Origin: Aeromicrobium sp. CnD17-E
GTDB taxonomy: Bacteria > Actinomycetota > Actinomycetes > Propionibacteriales > Nocardioidaceae
Direction of reading: 5' to 3'
DNA: 54,257 nt
NCBI RefSeq assembly: GCF_024124745.1
Contig: NZ_JAMXRU010000012.1
Span: 1-54,257, forward strand
Part shown: positions 1 through 6,758 of the stretch, piece by piece
How the letters are laid out: each line of letters opens with the position of its first letter
Position numbering within the stretch: the first letter of the stretch is position 1
The notes under the pieces: model-generated
Databases searched by the model: none
What the model was told of the DNA's origin: nothing
Seen by the model: only the letters and a program-made list of their open reading frames with translations
Program-made: the position numbers and the translations under genes

Positions 1-75
1 GGTGGCCCGCAGCGCCCATGCCGCGACCGCCGTCGTCAGGGCCGAGGCCACCGCGGCGAGCGCGAGCGGCTTCAC
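1..75 (-). CDS. Partial gene: N-terminus of a membrane-anchored or exported protein
   Basis: Only the first 25 codons lie in the window; the gene continues past its left edge. Reading leftwards from a GTG whose first base is at 75, the peptide begins MKPLALAAVASALTTAVAAW, a short basic start followed by a hydrophobic stretch typical of a signal peptide or N-terminal membrane anchor. A purine-rich GGGAG lies about 7 bases upstream of the GTG and supports this start. It diverges from the YihY gene at 209. Too little is visible to name the product. Confidence 0.5.
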   Translation of the reverse strand, partial: MKPLALAAVASALTTAVAAWALRAT

Positions 76-208
76 GCGGCCGCTCCCGTCGCGCGACGCA
101 CCGAGGTCGTGAGGCACCTCGTGCCTGCTCCCGCGTCGGGGGCGACGAGCAGGATCGCCCGGGTCGAGGGTGCGCGGCGGAAGGGATGCATGTCGATACC
201 GTAGGGGC

Positions 209-1084
209 ATGGCGGCTGAACGGGTAGGACGCCCGGCGGCCGTGGACCGGCTGGCGCGAGTCACGGCACGCACCGTCTCCCGCTGCATCCAGCACCGGGT
301 CACCGGCCTCGCGGCCGAGGCGGCGTTCTTCGCGATCCTGTCGCTGCCGCCACTCGTGTTCGGGCTCGCCGGCACCATCGGCTTCGTCGCCGAGCGCTAC
401 GACGTGGCCCAGGTCGACGTGCTGAAGGACCGGGTGCTCGAGCTCTCGTCCCAGGCGCTCACGCAGGGCACGGTCGACCAGGTCATCGCGCCCACGCTCG
501 ACGAGGTGCTGAGGTCCGGACGCATCGACGTCGTCTCCATCGGGTTCGTCCTCGCGCTGTGGTCGGGCTCGCGGGCCCTGAACGTCTTCCTCGACACCAT
601 CTCCATCCTCTACGGCCTGGGCGGCGTGCGCGGCATCGTCAAGACGAGGGCGCTGTCGTTCTCGTTGTACGTCGTCGCCCTCGCGATCGCGATCGTCGTC
701 GTGCCGCTCGTGCTCGCCGGCCCGGAGGTGGCGGCGTCGGTCGTGCCCTCGCAGCTGGCCGTGCTGCAGCCGTTGTACTGGCCGGCGGTGCTGCTCGTCT
801 CGGTCGGCTTCCTCGCCTCGCTCTACCACCTGGCCGTCCCGGTCAAGGTGTCCTGGAGATCCGGTCTGCCCGGCGCGTTCTTCACCATGGGGCTGTGGAT
901 CGGCGGCAGCCTGCTCGTGCGGTGGGCGCTCGGCTTCTCCACGGGCGGCACCTCCATCTACGGTCCGCTCGCCGCGCCGATCGCCGTCCTGCTGTGGCTG
1001 TACGTCATCTCCATCGCCGTGCTGATCGGGGCTGCGATCAACGCCTCCTTCGACGAGGACCGCCACCCCCGTCCTGACCGCTAG
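209..1084 (+). CDS. YihY/BrkB-family integral membrane protein
   Basis: A 291-residue polytopic membrane protein of the YihY (formerly 'BrkB') family, whose molecular role is not settled. A basic N-terminus is followed by about six hydrophobic segments. The family signature is near the C-terminus: YGPLAAPIAVLLWLY followed by a GAAINA-type last helix. I chose the ATG at 209 rather than an in-frame ATG 39 bases upstream because TACCGT (197-202) sits 6 bases before it, the leaderless promoter pattern seen throughout this window. The TAG stop lies inside the -10 element (1082-1087) of the next gene. Confidence 0.85.
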   Translation: MAAERVGRPAAVDRLARVTARTVSRCIQHRVTGLAAEAAFFAILSLPPLVFGLAGTIGFVAERYDVAQVDVLKDRVLELSSQALTQGTVDQVIAPTLDEVLRSGRIDVVSIGFVLALWSGSRALNVFLDTISILYGLGGVRGIVKTRALSFSLYVVALAIAIVVVPLVLAGPEVAASVVPSQLAVLQPLYWPAVLLVSVGFLASLYHLAVPVKVSWRSGLPGAFFTMGLWIGGSLLVRWALGFSTGGTSIYGPLAAPIAVLLWLYVISIAVLIGAAINASFDEDRHPRPDR

Positions 1085-1087
1085 AAT
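1082..1087 (+). promoter_or_regulatory. Leaderless -10 element (TAGAAT)
   Basis: TAGAAT overlaps the stop codon of the YihY gene and lies 8 bases before the GTG at 1096, so transcription probably starts at or next to the start codon. Confidence 0.5.
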
Positions 1088-1095
1088 CGTCGCCC

Positions 1096-1497
1096 GTGAA
1101 GAAGATGCGGAAGGTCGCGGCCCTCGTCGTGGTGCTGCTCGGGGTCGCAGCGCTGCTCTTCGCGCTGCGTTCGTGCAGCCCCGACGACGACGGCGGATCC
1201 GGCTCCAGTGCCGACCCGACGCCGTCGGCGTCGGCCAGCCCGTCGCTCGCGCCGACCAAGATGACGACCACGCGGATCGAGCAGTCGATCAAGACGCGCC
1301 TGGACCAGAACGCCGGTCAGCCGACGCGCGTCGAGTGCCCCGACCGGGTGCTGCAGAAGATCGGCACGGCCTTCGACTGCCAGGTGTTCTTCGCCAACCA
1401 GCCCAACACGGCGGCAGTCGCGGTCGCGGCGGTCAAGATCGACGGCCCCGACGGTCACTTCGCCTGGAACTCCAAGCCCGTCTCGCAGGGGGAGTGA
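1096..1497 (+). CDS. Membrane-anchored DUF4333-like protein, first of a tandem pair
   Basis: 133 residues: an N-terminal signal anchor (residues about 5-25), a Ser/Pro/Ala-rich linker (36-55), then a compact C-terminal domain. The domain has two cysteines (VECPDR and TAFDCQVFF) and ends in a GPDGHFAW-type strand. That arrangement (Cys-Pro, then Gly/Phe-x-Cys, then beta strands) is what I recognise as DUF4333, a small extracytoplasmic domain of actinobacteria with unknown function; the two cysteines probably form a disulfide. The next gene encodes the same architecture, so the pair arose by tandem duplication. Confidence 0.7.
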   Translation: MKKMRKVAALVVVLLGVAALLFALRSCSPDDDGGSGSSADPTPSASASPSLAPTKMTTTRIEQSIKTRLDQNAGQPTRVECPDRVLQKIGTAFDCQVFFANQPNTAAVAVAAVKIDGPDGHFAWNSKPVSQGE

Positions 1498-1498
1498 C

Positions 1499-2062
1499 GT
1501 GGGCGCGTCGAAGAAGGTCCTCGCCGCTCTCGTGCTGACCGTCCTCGTGCTCGCTGGCGGTGTGTTCGGGCTGCGCTCGTGGCTCGGGACCGACAGCACC
1601 GAGGGGGACGGCCAGCGAGCTGCGGGGGAGCGGGTCGTGCCCACGCGCTCGCCGGATGCCGAGCCCACCGCCTCCGCGTCGACGTCGGCGAGTCCCTCCC
1701 CGTCGGCGAGTCCCTCCCCGTCGGCGAGTCCCTCCCCGTCGGCGAGTCCGTCGCCGACGGCCTCACCGACCCCCACCGCCTCACCCACCCCGACGCGGTC
1801 GACGGCTCCCCGCCCGGCCCCTGCGGCGCCTCGGACGGTCCGATCGACGGCGGCGGTGTCGGCGCAGGTGAAGGCCTCGCTCGACGCCCAGGGGCGTCCC
1901 ACGGTGGTCTCCTGCCCCCGTTCCGTCCCGGCAGCGGTCGGCACGCAGTTCAGCTGCGCCGTCGCCTACGCGGCGCAGCCGTCCGTCGTCGTGGCCGACG
2001 CGATCGTGCGGATCACGTCGGCCGACGGCACCTTCACCTGGCGCTCCGTCTCGCGCACCTGA
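1499..2062 (+). CDS. Membrane-anchored DUF4333-like protein with SP-repeat linker, second of a tandem pair
   Basis: 187 residues: signal anchor (about 6-25), a long low-complexity Ser/Pro/Ala/Thr linker (about 50-105), and a C-terminal DUF4333-like domain with paired cysteines (SCPRS and FSCAVAY). It parallels its upstream neighbour but has a longer stalk because of an 18-bp tandem repeat (1683-1754). The GTG at 1499 is preceded by AGGGGGAG (1487-1494), which overlaps the end of the upstream gene, so the two are co-transcribed and probably translationally coupled. A surface-exposed role is inferred from the architecture; the function is unknown. Confidence 0.7.
   Translation: MGASKKVLAALVLTVLVLAGGVFGLRSWLGTDSTEGDGQRAAGERVVPTRSPDAEPTASASTSASPSPSASPSPSASPSPSASPSPTASPTPTASPTPTRSTAPRPAPAAPRTVRSTAAVSAQVKASLDAQGRPTVVSCPRSVPAAVGTQFSCAVAYAAQPSVVVADAIVRITSADGTFTWRSVSRT
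1683..1754 (+). repeat. 18-bp tandem repeat (VNTR) encoding SPSPSA-type linker
   Basis: Four head-to-tail 18-bp units (1683-1700, 1701-1718, 1719-1736, 1737-1754). The first three are identical and the fourth is diverged. The unit keeps the reading frame and lengthens the Ser/Pro stalk of the DUF4333 protein, so copy number could vary between strains. Confidence 0.85.
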
Positions 2063-2108
2063 CGTCGCTGCGGTTGCGGTCCTGGCAGACGCACCTAGAT
2101 TGGGAGTA

Positions 2109-2154
2109 CGCCGGGTTCGGCCGTCGGCTTGCGCAGCTCGACGGCCGCCCGGCG
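2109..2154. terminator. Long GC-rich hairpin between convergent genes
   Basis: Arms CGCCGGG (2109-2115) and CCCGGCG (2148-2154) enclose a second 8-bp stem (2119-2126 with 2139-2146) around a 12-base loop. It lies between a + strand gene ending at 2062 and a - strand gene ending at 2163, so it probably terminates both. No U-tract is present, as is usual in high-GC actinobacteria. Confidence 0.6.
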
Positions 2155-2162
2155 GTATCACG

Positions 2163-2432
2163 TCAGGACGGACCTGGGCCCCGAGCGGGACGCAGCAGCG
2201 ACGCAGGCACCCAGTTCGCGACCAGCGCGCCCGTCGGCAGCAGCATGACCACGTACGCCCACCAGCCGTCGTCGCGGCGCTGCCAGGTGACGAGCAGACC
2301 GGGGTACGGTCGCAGGTCCACCTGACGCGCGGACGGCGCCACCCACACGTGACGCGCGCGCTCGACCGACGAGGGCTCCGGCGACGGCCTGGCGGCCGTG
2401 GAGCGCGGTGCGTGGTGGGGGTGGGCGCTCAC
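2163..2432 (-). CDS. Small conserved-looking protein of unknown function
   Basis: 89 residues. The C-terminal two thirds have the look of a small soluble beta-rich domain (DLRPYPGLLVTWQRRDDGWW, then VANWVPASLLRP). It resembles small actinobacterial proteins annotated only as hypothetical. The frame is open far upstream, but the GTG at 2432 is the best start: TACCAT (2445-2440, minus strand) lies 7 bases before it, matching the leaderless pattern. Tryptophan spacing and codon bias support a real gene. I assign no function. Confidence 0.6.
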   Translation of the reverse strand: MSAHPHHAPRSTAARPSPEPSSVERARHVWVAPSARQVDLRPYPGLLVTWQRRDDGWWAYVVMLLPTGALVANWVPASLLRPARGPGPS

Positions 2433-2439
2433 CCGGACG

Positions 2440-2445
2440 ATGGTA
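2440..2445 (-). promoter_or_regulatory. Leaderless -10 element (TACCAT)
   Basis: On the minus strand TACCAT ends 7 bases before the GTG at 2432; this decides the start of the 89-residue gene. Confidence 0.45.
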
Positions 2446-2598
2446 GTCGAACACGTGGTCGAATGCGCAGCGGAACGGCTCGTCCTCGAGATGCGGATGC
2501 AGCAGACCTGCGTACCGTCGAGCGCACCGGTTCGGTGAGTTTCCCGGACCGGGCCAGCCTCACACCAGCCCCGCATCTCGCATGTCGGTGTGACGACG

Positions 2599-2625
2599 AG
2601 CGGCCCCGCCAGCGGCGGGGCCGCT
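2599..2625. terminator. 12-bp perfect hairpin, orphan
   Basis: AGCGGCCCCGCC (2599-2610) pairs perfectly with 2614-2625 around a 3-base loop. It sits between two divergent genes, where neither needs a terminator, so its role is unclear. It could insulate the lipoprotein gene at 2694 or mark the end of a short unrecognised transcript. Confidence 0.4.
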
Positions 2626-2693
2626 GTCGCGCGGGGCGCGGCGCCGAGGTCTCGTGCGTGCTGCCGCGACCGGGGTCGACCTATGCTCCCCGC

Positions 2694-3119
2694 ATGAGGC
2701 GTCGTCTGGTCGCGGTCGCGGTGGTCCCCCTGCTCCTCCTGGGCGCGTGCGGCGGGTCCGACAGCGGTTCGGCGCCGACCGCGACCGAGCCGGGACCGGC
2801 GGAGTCGGCGTCGGGCGCGCAGGGTGAGGCGCTCGAGCAGGCCGTCGTCCGCTACGTCGACGCCTTCCACGGTGGCCGCGCCGACGACGCGTACGCGTTC
2901 CTGTCGGCGCGGTGCCGCCAGGAGCTGCCGTTCACCGAGTTCCGGCGGATGACGAGCCAGGCCACCGCGCTCGACGGCGACGACCCCCTGCGCGACGTGG
3001 AGGCGACGGCTGACGGCGCCCGCGGCACGGTGTCGTACGAGCTCGACGTCGAGTCCCTGTCCGAACGGGACCAGCCGTGGGTCCGTGAGGACGGCGGCTG
3101 GCGCAACGACGACTGCTGA
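2694..3119 (+). CDS. Lipoprotein with NTF2-like fold region
   Basis: 141 residues. The N-terminus MRRRLVAVAVVPLLLLGAC is a classic lipoprotein signal with lipobox LLGAC; the mature Cys is residue 19. A Ser/Gly/Pro/Thr linker follows, then a domain starting ALEQAVVRYVDAFHGGRADD, typical of SnoaL/NTF2-like proteins where a helix-rich start precedes a curved sheet. It is anchored outside the membrane; its ligand or partner is unknown. The start is supported by TATGCT (2682-2687) 6 bases upstream, and other in-frame starts further upstream lack any signal. Confidence 0.7.
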   Translation: MRRRLVAVAVVPLLLLGACGGSDSGSAPTATEPGPAESASGAQGEALEQAVVRYVDAFHGGRADDAYAFLSARCRQELPFTEFRRMTSQATALDGDDPLRDVEATADGARGTVSYELDVESLSERDQPWVREDGGWRNDDC

Positions 3120-3717
3120 GGCCTCACGCGGGGTCGGGACGGCCCGGGGCGCGACGGCTCCCCGCGTCACGCCCCGAGTCGGTCAGCGTCGCCCCTGGTC
3201 GACGCGCTCCCAGTCGACGTCTGGTGCGTCATAGGCGCACCGATCCACGTCGACCTCGCCTACTGAAGCAGAGGTCCTGCGGGGCCGCATCTCCATCGTC
3301 GGGACCCGTCGCGTCGGCGTGGGCCTTCTCGCGACGCGACCTCCCGGATGAACATTGTGCGGTTTCGTCCCGCAACAACCCGGGGACCTCTAGATTGATC
3401 GCCGGCCCGGTCCGCAGCGCATGGCGGCCGGACCTGGCGGTGGGCCCGATTCCCGAGGTCGAGCCCCCGTCTGATGCGGCCCGCGCGGCGTCCGGTGGTC
3501 CTCGTCGCCGCGCGGGCCCATCTCCTGTCGCTCGGGCCGATCCCGACACGTGGCTGAGATCACATCGCAGGCTGAACCGTGCACCGTGTAGGTGCAGGTC
3601 GTGCGGGAAGGCAGTACACAGCACCGTCGGGTTCAACCCAGGAGCCCCGAGTGCGAGCGGCTGGGGCGGCTTCGGCCGAAGCGCCCCGGCTGCGCTCGGG
3701 GGCCGCGTGCGCAGCGA
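3120..3717. other. Gene-poor interval, nothing convincing
   Basis: About 600 bases between the lipoprotein gene and the GNAT gene. Open frames exist on both strands, but their translations have no domain-like pattern and the codon bias is poor. A 35-codon frame on the minus strand ending at 3183 is the only mildly protein-like piece. I see no RNA gene or strong hairpin. It may be a decayed gene. Confidence 0.4.
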
Positions 3718-4146
3718 TCAGCCCAGCTGTGGGTCGTGCGCCAGGACCATGCCGAGGGACCTCGGCGCCGTCTCGACGAACCCCATCGAGGCGTACAGCC
3801 GGCGCCCGGGTGCGTCGGCCATGAGTGTCACGTACGGGTCGGGCGGGGCGGCCTCGGCGATCTGCGCGAGCAGGTCGGTCAGGACCAGACGCCCCAGGCC
3901 GCGGCCCTGGTGCTCCGGCAGGGTCGCCATGTCGGCGACGTGGAAGTACCAGCCGCCGTCGCCGATGACGCGACCCATGGCCACGGCCCGTCCCTCGTGC
4001 TCGACGACGCTCCATGCCCAGCTGCCCGCCAGCGCGCCCTCGCCCTGGGTCGCGGACCTCGGGGTCAGCCCGGACGTGGTCCGCAGGCGCAGGTAGTCCT
4101 CGAGCGTTGGGGGCGTCCTGAGCACCTGGTCATCGGTCGTCGTCAT
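3718..4146 (-). CDS. GNAT-family N-acetyltransferase
   Basis: 142 residues covering a complete GNAT fold. The acetyl-CoA pyrophosphate-binding motif A is visible as MATLPEHQGRGLGRLVLTDL (Q/RxxGxG/A type) at about residues 70-90. Motif B (YASMGFVE) is near the C-terminus and GRVIGDGGWYFHVADM forms the preceding strands. It transfers an acetyl group from acetyl-CoA to an amine; the substrate cannot be read from sequence. The ATG at 4146 is favoured over longer in-frame starts because TACCGT (4159-4154) lies 7 bases before it on the same strand. Confidence 0.85.
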   Translation of the reverse strand: MTTTDDQVLRTPPTLEDYLRLRTTSGLTPRSATQGEGALAGSWAWSVVEHEGRAVAMGRVIGDGGWYFHVADMATLPEHQGRGLGRLVLTDLLAQIAEAAPPDPYVTLMADAPGRRLYASMGFVETAPRSLGMVLAHDPQLG

Positions 4147-4525
4147 CGCACCGACGGTAGACGAGCGTGCGACGCCGTCCCGCAGGGCCCGGACGGACGG
4201 GCCACCAACGACGAGACGCTGCCCACGCTCTCGGGGAGATGAGAGTCGTCGACAGCGTCTCGCGGGCCCAGCTCCTCGTGGAGCAGGCGCAATGTCGTGG
4301 ATCGTTTCCTTGGGAGAGAGGATCAGCGACGACACGAGGCTAGCGGCCGGGTCGGCGTGTCGACCACGTCTTCGGCCATGCCGAATCTCACCCCGGCCGC
4401 CACCCATCCGTCGGGGCGTGGGCGTCGAACGTTTCCTTCATGCTCCTGGACCGGGGAGAGGTGCCGTGGAGTTTTGTGGGCGAGGAAGGTCGCTGCGCGG
4501 ACGGACAGCGGGCTGATCGCATGCG
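4147..4525. other. Gene-poor interval downstream of the tRNA operon
   Basis: About 380 bases between the GNAT gene start and the tRNA terminator. Short open frames on both strands have no recognisable content. I see no tRNA fragment, integrase attachment repeat or hairpin other than the terminator at its right end. Confidence 0.35.
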
Positions 4526-4560
4526 AAAGGCCCCGGAACCGATGAGGATTCCGGGGCCTT
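4526..4560 (-). terminator. Intrinsic terminator of the tRNA operon
   Basis: A perfect 12-bp stem (4527-4538 with 4549-4560) around a 10-base loop. In the direction of tRNA transcription it is followed by a short run of T. It lies just after tRNA-Val on the minus strand. Confidence 0.75.
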
Positions 4561-4564
4561 CTGA

Positions 4565-4639
4565 TGGTGGGCGATACTGGGTTTGAACCAGTGACCTCTT
4601 CCGTGTCAGGGAAGCGCGCTACCGCTGCGCCAATCGCCC
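4565..4639 (-). tRNA. tRNA-Val (anticodon GAC)
   Basis: Complete cloverleaf on the minus strand: acceptor GGGCGAT/ATCGCCC, anticodon arm CTTCC-CTGACAC-GGAAG with anticodon GAC, T-arm with GGTTCAAACC. The 3' CCA is encoded (4567-4565), unlike the other tRNAs here. It is last in a Gly-Cys-Val operon and nearly identical to tRNA-Val(CAC) at 5810 outside the anticodon arm. Confidence 0.96.
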
Positions 4640-4668
4640 GTGGGTGGTGCTGTTCTGTTGGGGGATCG

Positions 4669-4739
4669 AGGTGGGTACGGGATTTGAACCCGTGTACACG
4701 GATTTGCAGTCCGTTGCCTCGCCTCTCGGCCAACCCACC
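4669..4739 (-). tRNA. tRNA-Cys (anticodon GCA)
   Basis: Cloverleaf on the minus strand: acceptor GGTGGGT/ACCCACC, anticodon arm ACGGA-CTGCAAA-TCCGT with anticodon GCA, discriminator U as expected for tRNA-Cys. CCA is not encoded. Middle gene of the Gly-Cys-Val operon. Confidence 0.96.
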
Positions 4740-4766
4740 GCTGGATGGGTATGGGGACCCTCTCCG

Positions 4767-4838
4767 AGCGGACAACGAGATTCGAACTCGCGACCCTCAC
4801 CTTGGCAAGGTGATGCTCTACCACTGAGCTATGTCCGC
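4767..4838 (-). tRNA. tRNA-Gly (anticodon GCC)
   Basis: Cloverleaf on the minus strand: acceptor GCGGACA/TGTCCGC, anticodon arm TCACC-TTGCCAA-GGTGA with anticodon GCC, T-arm GAGTTCGAATCTC, discriminator U. CCA is not encoded. First gene of the operon; Gly-Cys-Val is a recurring actinobacterial tRNA order. Confidence 0.96.
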
Positions 4839-4919
4839 ATTTGCACCGTTCCCGGCGCGAGATGAAACATTAGTACATGCCCCTGCGGCGGCCAAACAGG
4901 GGGGTCCGGGCGGGCGCGT

Positions 4920-4925
4920 TAGGGT
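4920..4925 (+). promoter_or_regulatory. Leaderless -10 element (TAGGGT)
   Basis: TAGGGT ends 6 bases before the ATG at 4932, with no Shine-Dalgarno sequence between them. Confidence 0.55.
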
Positions 4926-4931
4926 GGGGCC

Positions 4932-5768
4932 ATGCGTGCCTGGCTGAACGGAAAACTGCTGGAATCACCGGACGAACCGGCCCTCAGCGTGCTCGACCAC
5001 GGGCTCGTCGTGGGCGACGGCGTGTTCGAGACCGTCGCCGTCGACGACGGGCAGCCGTTCGCCCTCACGCGCCACCTCGACCGGCTCGCACGCTCCGCCG
5101 AGGGGCTCGGCATCGGCCGGCCCGACCTCGGACTCCTGCGCGAGGGGATCGACGCGACCCTGGACGGCCAGGACCTCCCCTTCGGACGGGTGCGGATCAC
5201 CGTCACGTCGGGTCGGGGTCCGCTCGGCTCTCCCCGTGGCGATCACGGGCTCACCCACGTCGTCGTCACCGAGCCGGCCCAGAAGCCGCCGTCGGTCGCC
5301 ACGATCATCACGGTGCCGTGGCCGCGCAACGAGCGAGGTGCGCTGTCGGGCCTCAAGACCACGTCGTACGCCGAGAACGCCAGGATGATCGAGGCGGCGC
5401 GCGCCGCGGGCGCGTCGGAGGCGGTCATGCCGAACACGCAGGGCCACCTGTGCGAGGGCACGGGCTCGAACATCATGTACGTCCTCGACGGCACCCTCGT
5501 CACCCCCACGCTCGCGTCGGGCTGCCTGGCTGGCATCACCCGGGCGCTGGCGCTCGAGTGGCTCGCCGACGAGCTCGACGTCGTGGAGCGCGACGCGCCG
5601 ATCGAGGTGCTCGCCGACGCCGAGGAGGTCGTCCTCGTCGGCACCACGCGTGACATCCAGGCCATCTCGCACGTCGACGGACGGCCCGTCGCCGCGGCTC
5701 CCGGGCCCGTCACGCAGCGCGCGCAGGCCGTCTGGGCGCGAGAGGCGGCGAAGACGTCGGACCCGTAG
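4932..5768 (+). CDS. pabC: PLP-dependent class IV aminotransferase, aminodeoxychorismate lyase-like
   Basis: 278 residues, full length for the fold-type IV PLP family (PabC, branched-chain and D-amino-acid aminotransferases). DHGLVVGDGVFET (residues 22-34) is the family's N-terminal signature. K142 in LKTTSYAEN is the Schiff-base lysine, and EGTGSNIMYV (from E175) binds the cofactor. The best guess is 4-amino-4-deoxychorismate lyase, which makes p-aminobenzoate for folate; a D-amino-acid or branched-chain aminotransferase cannot be excluded because no other folate gene is nearby. It is a single-gene transcription unit with a leaderless promoter, flanked by two oppositely oriented tRNA-Val genes. 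Confidence 0.8.
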   Translation: MRAWLNGKLLESPDEPALSVLDHGLVVGDGVFETVAVDDGQPFALTRHLDRLARSAEGLGIGRPDLGLLREGIDATLDGQDLPFGRVRITVTSGRGPLGSPRGDHGLTHVVVTEPAQKPPSVATIITVPWPRNERGALSGLKTTSYAENARMIEAARAAGASEAVMPNTQGHLCEGTGSNIMYVLDGTLVTPTLASGCLAGITRALALEWLADELDVVERDAPIEVLADAEEVVLVGTTRDIQAISHVDGRPVAAAPGPVTQRAQAVWAREAAKTSDP

Positions 5769-5791
5769 CTCGACCTCGGGACGGGGTGGAG

Positions 5792-5797
5792 TAAGGT
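5792..5797 (+). promoter_or_regulatory. Probable -10 element of tRNA-Val (TAAGGT)
   Basis: TAAGGT ends 12 bases before the mature 5' end of the tRNA at 5810, consistent with a short 5' leader removed by RNase P. Confidence 0.4.
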
Positions 5798-5809
5798 TCT
5801 GACGTCCCC

Positions 5810-5881
5810 GGGCGATTGGCGCAGTGGTAGCGCGCTTCGTTCACACCGAAGAGGTCACTGGTTCGAACCCAGTATCGCCCA
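5810..5881 (+). tRNA. tRNA-Val (anticodon CAC)
   Basis: Cloverleaf on the plus strand: acceptor GGGCGAT/ATCGCCC, anticodon arm CTTCG-TTCACAC-CGAAG with anticodon CAC, T-arm GGTTCGAACC, discriminator A. CCA is not encoded. A strong hairpin terminator follows at 5891-5918. Confidence 0.96.
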
Positions 5882-5890
5882 CCGACACGC

Positions 5891-5918
5891 AGGCCCCCGG
5901 CTCACCAGCCGGGGGCCT
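5891..5918 (+). terminator. Intrinsic terminator after tRNA-Val
   Basis: Perfect 12-bp stem (5891-5902 with 5907-5918) and a 4-base CACC loop directly after the tRNA. Confidence 0.75.
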
Positions 5919-5951
5919 CGTCGTTCCCCCCACGCTCCTACGATGGCCGGC

Positions 5952-6437
5952 ATGTCGATCGAGAGCGCCCGCGCCCACCTCGCCCGCTTCGGACGCGACG
6001 GCGACGTCGTCGAGACGTCCGGGTCGAGCGCGACCGTCGAGCTGGCAGCCGCCGAGCTCGGGGTCGAGCCGGCGCGCATCGCGAAGACCCTCGGCTTCTA
6101 CGGCCGGGAGCCGGGCACCAGCATCCTCGTCGTCGCCGCGGGCGACGCGCGGGTCGACAACGCGGCCTTCAAGGCGACCTTCGGCCTCAAGGCGCGCATG
6201 CTCAAGCCCGACGACGTCGAGGCGCTCACGGGCCATCCTGCGGGCGGTGTGTGCCCGTTCGCCAACCCCGACGCGGCGGCCGTGCACCTCGACGAGTCGC
6301 TGCGACGGTTCCCGTCGGTCTACCCGGCCGTCGGCAACGCGGCGTCGGCCATCGAGCTCACGCCCGACGAGCTCCAGGTCGTCGCGGAGCCGGTCGGCTG
6401 GGTGAGCGTGACGAAGCGAGCCACCTCTTCGTCTTGA
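5952..6437 (+). CDS. ybaK: YbaK/EbsC-type aminoacyl-tRNA deacylase
   Basis: 161 residues, complete for the YbaK/ProX editing-domain family. The family hallmarks are IAKTLGFYG, holding the conserved substrate-binding lysine, and TGHPAGGVCPF. YbaK hydrolyses Cys-tRNA(Pro) made in error by prolyl-tRNA synthetase; related EbsC/ProX proteins edit other mischarged tRNAs, so the exact substrate is inferred. An ATG 9 bases upstream is also in frame, but TACGAT (5939-5944) overlaps it and lies 7 bases before the ATG at 5952, which I therefore prefer. It ends at a bidirectional hairpin shared with the convergent small gene. Confidence 0.88.
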   Translation: MSIESARAHLARFGRDGDVVETSGSSATVELAAAELGVEPARIAKTLGFYGREPGTSILVVAAGDARVDNAAFKATFGLKARMLKPDDVEALTGHPAGGVCPFANPDAAAVHLDESLRRFPSVYPAVGNAASAIELTPDELQVVAEPVGWVSVTKRATSSS

Positions 6438-6445
6438 CGGGATCG

Positions 6446-6472
6446 CGACGGTTCTCGGCCCGAGAACCGTCG
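6446..6472. terminator. Bidirectional hairpin terminator
   Basis: Perfect 12-bp stem CGACGGTTCTCG/CGAGAACCGTCG (6446-6457, 6461-6472) with a 3-base loop between convergent genes. Confidence 0.75.
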
Positions 6473-6512
6473 TCACGTCCCCACAACGCGGGAAGGGGGG
6501 TGGGGGAGGAGA

Positions 6513-6716
6513 TCAGGTGGTCTCGGCGGTACCGAGCGGGTCGAGGCGCACCCACCCGCGGTCGGTGCGACGCTCGAGGCGCAGCCCGCGGCCCTCGCCG
6601 GGGGTCGGGGCCTCGAACGGCCGGCTCGAGCGCCAGGCGACGGCCGCCTGGTCGTGCTCGAGCGTCTCCTCGGCGACGACGTCGCCGTCCTCCGTGGTCA
6701 GTCGGTACTCAGCCAT
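6513..6716 (-). CDS. Small acidic protein of unknown function
   Basis: 67 residues beginning MAEYRLTTEDGDVVAEETLE and containing alternating strand-like segments (GLRLERRTDRGWVRL). There is no signal peptide or membrane segment, so it is probably cytoplasmic. The composition and codon bias are those of a real small gene, and the ATG at 6716 is the only start in frame. It lies 42 bases beyond the decarboxylase-fold gene of the monooxygenase operon on the same strand and could be its last gene. I recognise no family. Confidence 0.6.
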   Translation of the reverse strand: MAEYRLTTEDGDVVAEETLEHDQAAVAWRSSRPFEAPTPGEGRGLRLERRTDRGWVRLDPLGTAETT

Positions 6717-6758
6717 GGGACCACCGTGCCGTGGAACGCGGCGTCGTGCGACCCGAGG

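Noticed and set aside
3183-3290. 35-codon minus-strand frame with a protein-like C-terminus (CAYDAPDVDWERVD)
   Set aside because: The second half reads like a real protein end, but the first codons have poor bias, there is no proper ribosome-binding site or promoter, and no family is recognisable. At most a decayed gene remnant.
4565-4839. tRNA-associated integration site for a mobile element
   Set aside because: No duplicated tRNA 3' end, integrase gene or phage-like genes are present on either side; the gene-poor stretch beside it holds nothing recognisable.
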